A DNA stretch of 64,000 nucleotides from Pseudo-nitzschia pungens (taxonomy: Eukaryota > Bacillariophyta > Bacillariophyceae > Bacillariales > Bacillariaceae), in assembly GCA_037355855.1 (NCBI GenBank), contig CM074765.1, positions 1,612,001 to 1,676,000 of the forward strand, in the 5' to 3' direction. This document shows positions 11,226 through 23,085 of this stretch, piece by piece. The position numbers were made by a program, and so were the translations under genes. Position 1 is the stretch's first letter; the number at the start of each line of letters is the position of its first letter. The notes beneath the pieces are model-generated. The model was not told where the DNA came from. It worked only from the letters and a program-made list of their open reading frames with translations, and did not search any database.

Positions 11226-11911
11226 TCTTTTTCATTTTGTGAAGTTCACTCTCAAAAATCATTTGGGTGGTTTCGTGCCGAAGTTTTTGGAAAGGATAGT
11301 ATCAAAAGAAGAAATTATGAAGTTCGTACTCGTACGTAAGTTACGTCTTGCATAGCGTAGGACTTACCGTGTACCAGATTTTGTGAGCCGAGACGAATGA
11401 ATGGATCATCTCTTATTATTATTTTGATTGGTTCTTTTAGGGCAAAGACTTTTTTTTGATTGTATGAATGCTACTCGTACGTGTACGAAGTAAGATTTTT
11501 TTTATTTTTTGAGAGATTTTTGAAAATGAGATGAAAAATAACTTCTCGCAGGCCGAATGTACGGTGCCTAGTACGAGTACCAAGTACGGTACCCAGTACC
11601 AGCAGTCCAGCATCCGACTATGGACAGACTTATGAACCGAAAGGACGGCACTCGAAAACTTATGCAAGTTTGTTACAAGATCAAGGAACACTACGTTGGT
11701 ACGACAAACTGTCACAAAGCGAAGGAAAGCAAGTCTAAAGTCTACCGACTAAGATTACCGATACGGTAACCTTACCTAGCACGGTGAGGAACAGACTATA
11801 AAGCCACAAGAAACAGTGAAGCTTGTTGTCGGGACCATCCGTAACGAGACGAATAGCCACCGTCTCTCTGGAACAGTTTGCGCAGTAACAGCCGCCGATT
11901 GAATCTGCAAC
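11226..11911. promoter_or_regulatory. Divergent intergenic region (RWDD2-like / LSM1-like)
   Basis: The 686 bp between two head-to-head genes must contain both promoters. It has several GTACGAGTACC/GTACGGTACC-type palindromic stretches at about 11478-11605 and an exact GTAACCTTAC at 11766-11775, about 140 bp upstream of the LSM1-like start. No TATA box is assigned. Confidence 0.4.
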
Positions 11912-13017
11912 ATGGAAGCTAGTTCGCAGCAACAGCCAATGCCACCACCGCCTCCAATCCCACCCCAGCAACAACCGATGCCACCGCCTCCGGGCATGGG
12001 CATGGGCATGGGCATGGGCAGTGGACCTCCTCCGGGAACACCTTCCACGACGGGACGAGAAAGCCAGGGGGGACGAGGCAGAAACAACAACAACAACAAC
12101 AACAACAAAGGAAATGGGGGGCGAGGAGGCCACAACGGTAGAGGCGGCGGAAGAACAGGGCGCGGACGAACGGGTGTCGGAGGTCGCACCCTTCACGATG
12201 TCAACAATCCAGGAAGAGGTCGAGGAGGAAGCGGTTCATTGCAACAGAATTCGGAGACCCAAAAGATCGCCCCCAACACGGGTATCCCGTTTGGTCACGT
12301 TCCGGCGTACCTACCCGGATCTTCCAGTCTGGTAGAAGAATTGGATCAACGGATCATGGTAGTCCTTCGGGACGGACGCCATTTGATAGGCGTAAGTGAA
12401 ATGATAGAGCCAATGATGAATAGGGAGGGAGAGAGAGGGATTTGTTGTTTACGATGGATTCGCTGAGTTAGGCAGAATGCCATTTTGGAAAAAGAACGAG
12501 ATGTGTAACTCCTGGAATACTATTTTATTATTATTATTTTGTGCCACGCAATAAACAATGTATCTGATTTCTCACTAACAAAACCACGATCAAATCCACG
12601 AACAAAACAAATGGTAACCACGGCGAATGACGAACAAAAATGACTCTATTATGATTCGTCACACAGAATCTTCGAACCTTTGATCAGTACAGTAACATGG
12701 TGCTGGACGAAGCCTCGGAACGGAGATTTCACAGCAACGACGACGAGAACGACGATGACCCGAACAAACCAAAGATCACGTACTTCACTGACGTACCCCT
12801 CGGGATGTATATTGTTCGGGGAGATTCCGTTGTCTTATTGGGGCAGATTGGCTCGGAAGAAGAGGAAACGACAGAGCAGGGCAGATTGATCATGAAGCGG
12901 TTGGACGAAGAAGAATTCGAAGCGATGGTGGAAGGTGACGACGAAGAAGAGGTGGAGGACGAAGAAGCAGAGGAAGAGCACCTCGAATGGGATTTTGACA
13001 AGGACCTACTGGCGTAA
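11912..13017 (+). CDS. LSM1: LSM1-like Sm protein with Pro-rich/RGG N-terminal extension
   Basis: Component of the cytoplasmic LSM1-7 ring, which binds deadenylated mRNA and promotes decapping. Exons 11912-12391 and 12667-13017 join in phase 0 (GGC|GTAAGT...CACAG|AAT) to give 276 residues. The Sm1 motif starts around residue 135 (SSLVEELDQRIMVVLRDGRHL) and crosses the intron into NLRTFDQYSNMVLDEASERRF; Sm2 is YIVRGDSVVLLGQI. The RDGR and Sm2 wording match LSM1 rather than other LSm paralogues. Two features are unusual for a protein normally near 130 residues: an N-terminal extension of about 130 residues with polyproline, a GM repeat, an Asn run and RGG/GRGG boxes, and a C-terminal tail rich in Glu/Asp. 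Such RG-rich segments commonly bind RNA or drive condensates. It is convergent with the transporter gene downstream. Confidence 0.88.
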
Positions 13018-13708
13018 GTCACGCACGAGTGAATATCATGAAATAACGAGATACAATAAAACAATGAAAAACAAGATAAAAGACGGCTGAAATTTTGAAG
13101 CGTTGATAAACAGAAATGTACAGATGTCATGAAAGGACTGCTGTGCTATCTTCTACCCTGCGAAGGCAATTTTCGCCCGGTCTCTGGGTACTGAGGACTT
13201 CCGGGCTAGCCAAATGATCCACAAATGCATGCGTTTCGACCCATTGTTTCCACGTTTGTTCTCCACTAGCCCACACCGCAAAGTGTACCTCTACAGTTAT
13301 TCCAATCAGTATTTCACTATGAAGGAGTCGCGAAACAAAACAATTCGATTGAGGCACTTGGTAGTTCCATTACAAATCAAACATAATGATCCATTCTATG
13401 AAAGTTGTCGAATAGTTGCTTCAGTTTTCGAACGACAACAAAACGCATATCGCTCTCCGCGATACGACACGATTCGTGGTTGTCTGTGATCGAGTATAGT
13501 GATAATGCAAACTTGTTTCATTCTTCTGGACCCAACAAGAAATCGTTCCGAAAAAAATCGATACGAGTTTGTTTGTGAGTGTTGAGTAATTGAGAGTGCT
13601 CGAACGCATGCTTGTGTAGCCATTATTACTATTATTGTTATTATTTATCCGTGGTGGATTTGTGTACCACTGTGTTCACCTAGCTGTTCCGTGAAGGCAA
13701 AAGCAAAA
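13018..13708. other. Intergenic, convergent 3' ends
   Basis: This lies between the stop codons of the LSM1-like gene and the MFS transporter. I see no gene; it presumably holds both 3' UTRs. Confidence 0.5.
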
Positions 13709-15290
13709 TCAAACAGGTGACTCTCCCGCCAGTAGTGGCTTGCCGTCGTCATCCGACTTCAAATTGCTGGCTGAATCTTGTCCGGACATTCCCATGCTTT
13801 CGAGACGTCGCTTGGACAAAATAAATTGCAAGATAGTCGCAACTGTTAGCATGATCGCATTGAGCGTGAAAGAAGTCCGCGGCGTCAGATTTGTCAGGAG
13901 TGAAAACAAAACGATGAAATTCAGGGGGATGCGGTACAGATTGTAAATGGCGGCCCGCTTGTCTTCCGGAACGATACCACCCTTCATGGTACCCATGATG
14001 GGGAAGTACATGCCAACGCACATCTCAAAGAGATTCATGCCCAAAAATGAAACGGTGTCACTGATACCTAGGGCAACCAACGACATAGCGAGTGCACCGA
14101 CTCCGAAGACAACAATACCAAGCTTTTCGACGGGGTGTTTCTCCACGACGATCGAAAAGAAGGAGGATCCGGCCATGCAGCAAACCATGAAGGTGGCAAA
14201 GATCAATCCAAAGGGCAAGTCGCCATCACCGTCGCTAGTGTATGATTTCAACAGTGGTGTCCACATGAAAACAAAGATGTACATTGATCCCTCAAAAAGA
14301 GAAGAAATGATGCCGCACAAGAAGACTTCGCGGTTCTGCATTGTCGCCGTCAGTGCGTTTTTGAGCGCGGCATACCAGGCTTTTTTCTTCTTATCATTGG
14401 TTTCCGTCTCCCCTTCATCGTCGCCGGCTTCGACAGTTCCGTAGTTCTCCTCCCACATGAAAAAAGCACCGCCTGCACAGCAGAACAACGCTACAATCGC
14501 GAGATCGAACGGATTGAGATATCCACCCTTGTAAATTTTCCCAGTGACCTGGACCATTGGGCCAGAGTGGGCAATTTGATTCGCAACGAGACCAGCAATA
14601 ATGGCAATGGCTGAATTCCCGAAGGCGGCCCACGAGAAGGATTTCGGAAGACATTGCTTGGGGAGGTCGGCGTCAGCATGGGCCTTGATGAGCCAAGCCT
14701 CAAACACACTGAACAAAAGGGAGGTCGAAACGCCTCCCAGGAGCCGACCGAGCATCAGCATGTTGTAGTCCTTAAAGTCTGAAGTGTGATCGTGATTTTT
14801 TGTGCGTTTCGAAACCAATATCGTGAGAGAAATTGATCAAGACGACGGCAAAAATATCTTTGGATACTTCGATATACTCACGTTTCGTAATACAGCTCGC
14901 TAGATAAACAACGGCGAAGATGATGACAAAGAGCCTTCGTCCTCCTTGATCAGCGATTCCACCGACAAACGATCCAAAAATCATGGACGATCCAAAGCCT
15001 GCCACAAAGAGCTGGGCAATCTCCTTCTGTTCAAAACCGTAATCGGAGTATAGTGCATAAACATATGGTCCCTGGAGCCAATCACTGAGCGTTGCCATCA
15101 GGTAAACAAACAAATACTTCTTCAGAAGCCTGTTGTGGGCGTTCTTGGCGGATTCGTTGATAGCATCCTCATCGCCGGTTGCGTTGAACTTCTTTCCCTT
15201 AGCGTAGTTTTTGTAGTAATCACTAGATCGAAAGGTGACGGACCCGCAAAGGGTCAGAAATGCCCAGAAAATGAAGGAAAAATTTGCCAT
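13709..15290 (-). CDS. Major facilitator transporter, MFSD5 / molybdate-anion transporter-like
   Basis: Polytopic membrane transporter of the MFSD5 family, whose plant, algal and animal members have been linked to molybdate uptake. Exons 15290-14882 and 14778-13709 join in phase 1 (ACGAAAC|GTGAGT ... ACTTCAG|ACTTT), giving 492 residues. Diagnostic segments are SDWLQGPYVYALYSDYGF, FVGGIADQGGRRLFVI (the MFS loop 2-3 signature) and, across the splice, SCITKHFKDYNMLMLGRLLGG followed by STSLLFSVFEAWLI. A charged cytoplasmic loop (GDDEGETETNDKKKK) divides the two six-helix halves. C-terminal helices end in a Ser/Asp-rich tail. Length is normal for the family (about 450-500). Substrate is inferred only from the family. 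Confidence 0.87.
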
Positions 15291-17935
15291 GATTGCCTGT
15301 TCTACCTCTGGTTTCTACTATAATTTGCAACCTTCTCCTGCAGGATCCAAATATACGTCGTCGTGCTTTGCGCAGGCTATTGATTGACTGATGTCGAAAT
15401 CAATATAGTAGCCGACCGATTTGTTCTTGCTGGGTTGAACCAATCGAATTTTTGTGTATCAAAGTATGCACGAATTGTTGTTCCAGGCTAGAAAGAAGAT
15501 AGAAGTAATTTTTTCTCTTCTTCCGGTCATTTTCATTCCAGTTTTTTTTGATAGAATGCCATGCGTTTCGACTCGCTTCACAACACGAAGATGAAGCGGA
15601 AAGAGAGAATGTTATTTATTTAGATTTCGTTCTCTAACCCGCACTTCGAACAGATTCTTCCATAAGATCTTACGTATGGCAGTACGTGTACTCGTACCAA
15701 TCATTGTAGTCTCGGTAATGGAGCTTGTAGAGTGAGTAGTCAGTAATTACGTTATGAATCATCCTTTAGTAACTTGTGAGCAAGAAGAATGATAGTAGTC
15801 CCCAACTCAATCTTTCAGTATAAATTTTACTGCTTGTCTGTGTAACGAGGGCAATGATCTCTTCCATACCGTAAGGTGCATACTCGTAGGGTTATGACTA
15901 CAGTACTTCTACAAGTTACTACGTAAAACTTAAAAATGAATGCCAAATGACATCAGTGGAACACTTTCAAAAAAGAATTAAAAAAATAAATGCGAAGCTC
16001 TGTATTCAATACACGCATTGTACAAGTAGTAGTAAGGCTTACTTCGGATTATTCTGAATTTTGAATAGTGATTATGATACAGTAATTATTGTTTGGTGGA
16101 ATCTAAAAACTTTTGTCGATTAAATCACTAAAAATAGGTTTTCCACAGGCGAATGGACGTAGGAAAAAAATACAAAAGCGAGTTTGGCGGGATGCCATAC
16201 TTGTAACGTACTCGTACTATTCATAGTAAGGTCGTATAATTATTTTTCTGTTTTTTTCAAACATACCGGTAGCGTTTATCTTAAAAAATTAATTACCGTA
16301 AGATTACGGTAAACCTTAATTACCGGTACAAAAATAAATACCAAAGATATTCTTCGATGTGGAACGTGGAACCTCGAACAGCATCATCTTTTAAAATAAT
16401 CCATCATACTCGTACATACGGTAATTATGATAAGGTTACTTTGTAATCAATACGTAAGGCTTACTCGCCATTCCTGTACTAGATCATTGCATAATGGGTG
16501 ACAACCCCTTCAATAACAACAAGTGAATCAAGAACTCCATTATGAGTATTGCAGGAATGACGGGACATAAGATTCCCAAGAAGCTTCCTTCCCACCAAAT
16601 TGCAACTGTGGTAAAGTGGCTGTTGCTGAAACTTGGTTTGGCTCAACAAACTACTACTAGAGCACTTGTAGTATCAGATCCTGCTACTGAAGCAAGAAAA
16701 GCACAAAGATACCTATAATGCATAGGTCATTAAAATGACCTCAGATTTACTAACAAATGTATGATATTACTTATGAGAACACCCCTTGTTACAATTATTT
16801 GCACCTGTAACTCTTAGAACAATATGTGCCATGCATGGCACGGACAACACTATCAATATAGCAATTGCTCAGAATCACAATTTGCATATCACTAGTACTA
16901 ATCTAATCACTAGTAGTAAACCAAGGTATGACAATGTGATAGCTGATTGAGTTATGGATTGTAAGAGTTTTCATCTATTGATCAACTGGATAAATAATCA
17001 TCCTGGTTTTGAGCAAGTAGAATATTTATTTTTGGCTTCATCAGAAGTACTAGTATTTGTTGCAGTCACAGTATTGTGACAAAGTTCTTTCACCTTTTCT
17101 TACCTTGAATAAGTAGTAAAGTAATTGAAGATTGAAATAGAATAATTGTTTGCCTTCACATGGAGAATGCCTTTCTACTTTGTCTTGCAGTCAGTCATGG
17201 GGCATTGGCTATAGGGATTTGTGAAATATTCTCCTTCTTTAGGAACTCTAGAGCCTCTTGAGATGCACTACAAAAGATCTTCTTCATCAACCTGTTTTTC
17301 CCTGCCATTAAATTACGGAAGCAACAACCTGATCTTGGCAAGTCTGATCTTCCACCATTCACAAACCAAGCCAACAAGTCAATCTTCCTTATGGGAATCT
17401 GTTGGAAGAATACCCTACATTTCATTCTTTCAGTGATCAAGGACATAAATATTACTTTGGAACCCTGCGCCAACGTTCCACGCAATACGCAACCAAATGA
17501 ATTGTACTAGTAGTTCCTTTTTCCATTCCCGGTCTCGACGCCGGATGGGACTCGTCTTTCCTGATGCGACAGCCACAAACGTGATGCAACACAACGCATC
17601 GTCTCGAGATATAGAGACGAAATCAAACGAAGTCGACTTGTTCGTACGATTTGATGTCAACGAACCGTGGATGCGAGGACCACTCACTCTGTTTGAAACT
17701 ATCTAGTAATTCATAAAGAAAGATGCTTCTCTGTTCTTTAACGTGTGGCTAGTTTGTGGATGGATGTCGTCGTCGAAAGACACAGACGATTGAGAGTGCT
17801 GAGTCGAAAAATCGCGCTGTCTGAAAATACGGTTTTGCAAACGGAACGGGGTGGTTTTGGTTTTATATAGTATAGTTGTGGTAAATATCTAAGGCTTTCT
17901 GAACAAGGATTGATCCATCTAATTGATGGAGGTCC
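15291..17935. other. Gene-poor AT-rich region
   Basis: About 2.6 kb without a supportable gene. It has many short GTAC/ACTAGT palindromes and near-matches to the GTAAGGTTAC motif around 16290-16330 and 16425-16440. A minus-strand frame at 17195-17485 (96 residues) has no recognisable domain and was not accepted. The interval 16500-17200 looks like degraded repeat sequence, but no class can be assigned. Confidence 0.45.
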
Positions 17936-18669
17936 TTAATAGAAGAAGCCAAGAATTTTTCCTCCAGTCTTTTTGCGTCGGGCCTCTTCGTGGGTCATGA
18001 TTCCGTATGTAGTAGAAAGGATGATGTGTCCGAATTGACGAGAAGGAAGAAGGTTGACAACCCACTTTTCAATTTCGTGGACAGGAACATCGAATCGAGG
18101 CGAGATGACACCGCACTTGTTCAATCGTCCGTTCAATTCAATAACAATCTTGTTCGATCTGTGATCGTCGATGATTTCGAATTCCCCAATGTATCCTAAA
18201 AAATAGAAAGTAAGTGACGGAAAACCGACGGCGCAACACACATGGTTAGAATCGTATGGTCACGTGAGTGTGTATTGGTAGTCCCTGGTGTTTCATCTTG
18301 AGGATTGAATGTGAGACCCCTCCTCCAGCGGTCGGGTCCTTGCAAAGCAGCTGACCTCGAGAGGCCGCGCGCTCGCGACCGAGTAGGGCCTTTGACGATG
18401 TCCTCGTTGCACCTTTTGAATCGAACCGATTCGCCCACATCTGCTGGCTAACTAAGTCTTCGCCCGGTTACATTTTTTGTTGTGTGAAGCCAACGACATC
18501 AGGCGCCGGTCGAACTAAGAAAAAAGGGCGACTTACCATGCTGTTGCATGCATCTAAGGAACTTGATAACAACCTTGGACGAAGGTCGGATCATGACCTG
18601 TCGTCGTCCACGCTTTTCAGCGTTGGAGATTGTCTTCAGACAATCGGCGAGTACTGACATGCGAACCAT
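17936..18669 (-). CDS. RPS15A: 40S ribosomal protein uS8 (RPS15A)
   Basis: Small-subunit ribosomal protein bound near the central domain of 18S rRNA. Exons 18669-18537 and 18195-17936 join in phase 1 (CAGCATG|GTAAGT ... TTTTAG|GATACATT; 341-bp intron), yielding exactly 130 residues, the normal eukaryotic length. The start reads [21 protein letters not shown] and the rest follows the family closely: [49 protein letters not shown] and the terminal [20 protein letters not shown] directly precedes the ATG (18670-18674), so an additional 5' UTR intron is likely. It is divergent from RPL35A. Confidence 0.95.
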
Positions 18670-19777
18670 CTAAATGACAACATGAGAAGAAACCGAAAAC
18701 TACGTTAGAGATACATGTCAATTGATACACCGTGGATTGCAAGTGTGGTGGCGATATACTTGTTGCCTTTTCTTTGACACCGTGATTCGAATTGGAATGC
18801 CATCTGACACGCTTTCATCGGGTATCGTCCATTCGAGACGCCCAAGGGGACTGCCGACAGTTCTCATCACTTCTCCGCCAATGCCTACAATCTTCGTCAG
18901 TCTACTATCATCTTGTGTTTGTTTGATCAAGTACCCATCCTCACCTTGCTAGCTTTTGTATTTGTTTATTATTATCTCAAACAAGTCTAAATGCTGTTCC
19001 TTGCCGCGGTCCTTGTATCAATGTGTGATATGATTGAAGGGGTGGTAGCTAGAGAGAAAGCTTGTAGAGCCATTCAAGATGAGAGGATTATCGAACCCTC
19101 ACGCGTTCGTGGCGTAAGGTGAGCGGCTACCGACGCCTTTTCCATGGGAACCGTTCGTTGTCCGTCCCTCCCTTCCGCACCGCATATTCCTTCTCGCGCG
19201 TCTACAAGGTAACTTACTACGATTGCCTTTCGCTCAGCACTATCGTTCACGCGTGCTAAATTTTGTTTCGTGCGATGGGCAGACGATTTTGGACTCCGGT
19301 TACCCCTTTACTGATTTTCGTGGTATATTTTTCTACGCAATTCCGTGTATATATTCGACTCATAGGACTAGGAATCACATCGAAACCATGTTACCCCTTT
19401 ACTACAGCACCTGTGTCGAGCAAAAAAAGTCTTCGAAAAAATCGAAAAAACGCGCAATCTCCCCTGATGCGTTACAATACAACCTCCCTTGTTGTTAACG
19501 TCAACACACTGTAGCATCTGTAAGTCACCATGAAGATCGGCCGCAGGTCAACGCGACCATGAGAGAATGAGCAAAAGACAACAATACATCCGAATCGAGC
19601 CTAAGGTTACCGCCAGTGTTGTCTCCTGAGCCATAGCATCCGTAGATTGGGCCTCGAACGATTCAGGAATGATATATATCCCAAATTCCTGAGTCTTCCG
19701 TCACTTACACAGCATCCTGTTTCTCTCTTGACTCCACAGCTTTGCACATTTCGTAAATATACGCAACAATCACAAAT
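18670..19777. promoter_or_regulatory. Shared upstream region of two divergent ribosomal protein genes
   Basis: 1.1 kb between the starts of RPS15A (minus) and RPL35A (plus). It probably contains both promoters, 5' UTRs and at least one 5' UTR intron of RPS15A ending at the AG before its ATG. Head-to-head placement would suit balanced expression of subunit proteins. I see no other gene. Confidence 0.45.
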
Positions 19778-20107
19778 ATGTCTGGACGTGCCCCTCGCCT
19801 TCACGTTGATGCCGCTATCCTCGGCTACCAACGCGGACTCCGAACCCAAAACACCAATGTCAGTTTGTTGAAGATCAAGGGTGTCGACTCGAAGGAAGAG
19901 GTCGACTTCTACTTGGGAAAGCGTGTTGCCTTCATCACGAAGGGACACACCGCCGATAAATACGGAAACAAATACCGAGTCAACTGGGGTAAGGTCTGCC
20001 GGGCACACGGATCCAACGGAGTTGTCAGATGCCGATTCCGAAGAAACCTTCCCCCTCAAGCCATCGGAGGAAAGGCCCGCGTTATGTTGTACCCTTCCCG
20101 TGTATAG
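19778..20107 (+). CDS. RPL35A: 60S ribosomal protein eL33 (RPL35A)
   Basis: Large-subunit ribosomal protein of the L35Ae family. A single exon of 109 residues, close to the 100-112 typical of the family. Recognised segments: LHVDAAILGYQRGLRTQNTNV, then GKRVAFITKGHTADKYGNKYR, VNWGKVCRAHGSNGVVRCRF and the terminal KARVMLYPSRV, all characteristic of eL33. The ATG at 19778 is the first in frame and directly precedes SGRAPRL. A leader intron is possible but not needed for the coding frame. It is divergent from RPS15A. Confidence 0.95.
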   Translation: MSGRAPRLHVDAAILGYQRGLRTQNTNVSLLKIKGVDSKEEVDFYLGKRVAFITKGHTADKYGNKYRVNWGKVCRAHGSNGVVRCRFRRNLPPQAIGGKARVMLYPSRV

Positions 20108-21603
20108 AGAAGTACATAGTCTGTAACACGTAACCATGGACAGGAGTGTGTTGTCAATGAGAGGCATCGCACGTCAAGGTTTCGCTCTATTAAGGATACC
20201 GCTTGTAACTAGTAGCATCTTCCGATCAACCACTACACGAACAAACATTATAAACCCAATACCAATAAAGAAACTTACACTCCAAAACGGAGGTCAACAG
20301 TCGAAACCAAACAATCAAAAATCCTCTTTCAGAGTTTGCTCTACACATGTGTCCGATGAAGTGTATCAATTGCACAGAACGAGGTCATTTGGATTCTCAA
20401 ATCATCTCTAGTAAGTCGAAAGCCTGAGCACGTAGTGCGGACGTCAAAAAATGTATTGAGGTGCTAATGAATCACTCGGTGCTGAATTGTTCGAAGCACA
20501 ATACCTTCTCTTGAGTTTGCAGTTCTACTTCCATCCACGCTTCCGGTGCTTCAATCTCCCATCCGAAAACCTGCGAAACATGTGGCCAGTGGATACGAGA
20601 CTGGGTACTTGTAATGTTTTTTTTTCATTATGCGTAGCATGAGAAAAGTTCTGTTCTTATCAGTACCGTATAGTATTATAAGAATTATTCTTTTCTCTTT
20701 GTAACTCGGGAAAGATCCAGCTGAATCACTGCTCCTCCGTGGCAGATTTAAGTGATGAAAAATCATTATTAAGAAAGCATTCCTTGAAACATGCTAAGTG
20801 TTCACTGGTCAACATTGATGTTGGTGGGTGGTTGCTAGAATGAAATCACCTAGCTTCGCTCACACTACTAGTGATGGAGCAAATTATCGACACTGCCATT
20901 TATCCGATCACAATATGACTCTGTATCTACGTCAATGGCTTTGACTTGAAAGCATTTGTTTTGTACATGACGACTGCACAGAAAGAGTTTGCTTTCCAAC
21001 GTTCCTGCATGTACGTACTGTGCGCAATGGACGATGATGGAAACCAAAACAATCTGCATTACAATACGGATGTTCGCGTCAATCCATCTGCACCTGATGG
21101 CGATCCATGTCCCCTCGGCGAAATCGTGTGTAAGGTGTCAGTCCGAGTACGCGAAATGCTATTGTCACACTATCATCATCTATGTATTGACAATGCTTCA
21201 GCTAGCTTGTATTGGAACAATGCATGGCACACCGGATTGATGTGTCACGCAAGCGGCAAAACATTTGTTGTGTTTGGTGTGCATTGCGTTGCGTTCCGGT
21301 CCGGTCCGATAGCCTTGCCGAAATGGGATGGAACTTTTCGCGCGAGGCAAATTCAGGAATCCCCGGGTTGTAAAACATTGAGCTTGGTGTTCTGCAATTC
21401 CTAAGAGTGAATGCGAGCCCGATGATTTTTATTTGCTCTGCATTCATGCGTCACAACAAAGCAATACATTTACTTCCGTCACTGTTTCGTTTATTCCGTT
21501 GGCAGTGTTGCCCTAAGAATGGATTTGTACATAGCATAGATAGATTCTATCGTGTGTTTAGTGTGTATAGTGTCACTGTAGCACCGTTCCAAAATTGCTA
21601 CTA
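20108..21603. other. Intergenic, no supported gene
   Basis: 1.5 kb between RPL35A and the 3' end of the RING-PDZ gene. Open frames such as 20946-21404 (+) have an erratic composition and no family resemblance. I see nothing else definite here. Confidence 0.45.
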
Positions 21604-23085
21604 CTATCTCTTGGCCGCTGCTTTTGCCGCCTTGGCGGCGGCCTTTTTTTTTTGTTGCAGTTTTTGTTCCCGAGCGCGTTTGATCATCATTTCCCTCCGG
21701 ATCCGCAAAAACTCACAAGTCTCTTCGTTGGCATTGACCGTGATGGAAATTTCGTCGCCGGGGTTGTGCGCGTGGCAGCTGTAGATATAGTCTTGCAAGT
21801 CTTCGGCGGTTCCGTGCCATTCGGCATCGTTGACGTGCGTAATGACGTCGCCCCTGCGGAGGCCAAGGCGTCCAACTGGGCCCTTGACGGCATGAACGAC
21901 AGCGACCGTGAGTGGATAGGCATAGGGAGGTCCGGGTGGAGTGTAATGTTTTCCATAGACGTGCTCGAAGACTCGCTTGCTCCGCTGGGGCGGCGTCATA
22001 TAACCGTCCCATTGTGTATCCTTCGTTATCATGAATCCATCTCGGCGCGAAAACGTCGGTACCAAAAAGTATCCCGGCATATGATTCGGTAGGGGAAATT
22101 GTAGCTTGGTTTGTGCTATATAATCAATGTGGTTTTGGAGTTGTTGCTTGGTCATGGGTGGTTCGTCCCCCATCATGGCCCTGCGAGGTATCGTTTCGCC
22201 TCTTGGTGGTGAGAGAGCCAAGCGTCGGACGCCGTTCATAATGAGGGCAGCCTGGGCCACCCCTCGGACATCCCCGCCCGTAAACAAGTCGGTCAAGAAC
22301 ACCTTTTCGTCTCGGTTGATGAATTCGTCAAAGCCCTGAAAGAGAGTCTCATCCACAACTGAACTATTTGAGTCGGGTGAAAAGCTCCCGCTCGACTTCA
22401 GAACGACCTCGATCGAGCTCTGGCTCCCGCAGGACCCATCGCAGCGACCGTTGACGTTGTCGCACCGGCAGGTGTTTGATGGCAGTTGATCCAAAAGGGC
22501 CGTCCAGAGGTCGCGCGACTCGGCTCGCAAGTCTCTCGAAAGATCTGCGCTTTTCTCCAAGGGTTCTGACTCCTCCGTGATGCTGCCCTTTCGCTTTCTC
22601 TTGGCAACGGCTTTTTCGTACAAGGCCGAAGCCGCTTCCAACTTTTTTCGCACGCTGTGCCTCGAGAATTCGGCTTTTCCTGCTAGCTGGCTGGCTGACA
22701 AGTCGGAATCGCTCATGAGCTGGTAGGTATAGCGAATTGCCGCCGAAGGCTTGGTGAAAACGTCTTCTTTTTTTTCGTCGCAGTAATATTCCTCCCTGAT
22801 GAGAATGGCACTGGCGAGTGTGTGGGCTTTTCGCAGCAAGAGGACGGTTTCTTCCAGGTCGATCGGATATTTGCTGCGGCATTGAGGGCACGCAACGGTA
22901 ATTTTGACTTGACGGGAACCATCGGAGGCGATTTGATAGTCGTCGGCGGCTGCGTCGCAAAATCTCTGCACGCAATTGCTGCAAAAATTAAAGTCGCAAT
23001 TTTCGCAAGGCAACGGATAGATTGTGTGTTCCGAATAAGTCAGAGACTCCAGACAAATCGGACACGTGCAATCCATATCAGACAT
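21604..23085 (-). CDS. RING-finger protein with C-terminal PDZ domain
   Basis: 493 residues, intronless. Residues about 7-72 form a RING-type zinc finger: CTCPICLESL, then CENCDFNFCSNCVQRF and finally ACPQCRSKYP, suggesting E3 ubiquitin-ligase activity. About 330-400 contain the low-complexity lead FPLPNHMPGYFLVPTFSRRD. Residues about 400-465 form a PDZ-like fold: TVAVVHAVKGPVGRLGLRRG, then DVITHVNDAEWHGTAEDLQ and GDEISITVNA, where the GRLGLRRGDVI pocket is clear. The C-terminus is a basic Lys/Ala helix (KLQQKKKAAAKAAKAAAKR). RING plus PDZ in one chain would place ligase activity on a peptide-tail target; this is inference. The promoter contains a heptamer minisatellite. Confidence 0.85.
   Translation of the reverse strand: MSDMDCTCPICLESLTYSEHTIYPLPCENCDFNFCSNCVQRFCDAAADDYQIASDGSRQVKITVACPQCRSKYPIDLEETVLLLRKAHTLASAILIREEYYCDEKKEDVFTKPSAAIRYTYQLMSDSDLSASQLAGKAEFSRHSVRKKLEAASALYEKAVAKRKRKGSITEESEPLEKSADLSRDLRAESRDLWTALLDQLPSNTCRCDNVNGRCDGSCGSQSSIEVVLKSSGSFSPDSNSSVVDETLFQGFDEFINRDEKVFLTDLFTGGDVRGVAQAALIMNGVRRLALSPPRGETIPRRAMMGDEPPMTKQQLQNHIDYIAQTKLQFPLPNHMPGYFLVPTFSRRDGFMITKDTQWDGYMTPPQRSKRVFEHVYGKHYTPPGPPYAYPLTVAVVHAVKGPVGRLGLRRGDVITHVNDAEWHGTAEDLQDYIYSCHAHNPGDEISITVNANEETCEFLRIRREMMIKRAREQKLQQKKKAAAKAAKAAAKR

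Noticed and set aside
17195..17485. 96-residue minus-strand frame
   Set aside because: No family resemblance; lies in repeat-like AT-rich sequence.
20946..21404. 152-residue plus-strand frame
   Set aside because: No recognised domain, mixed composition and no start or splice context that stands out.
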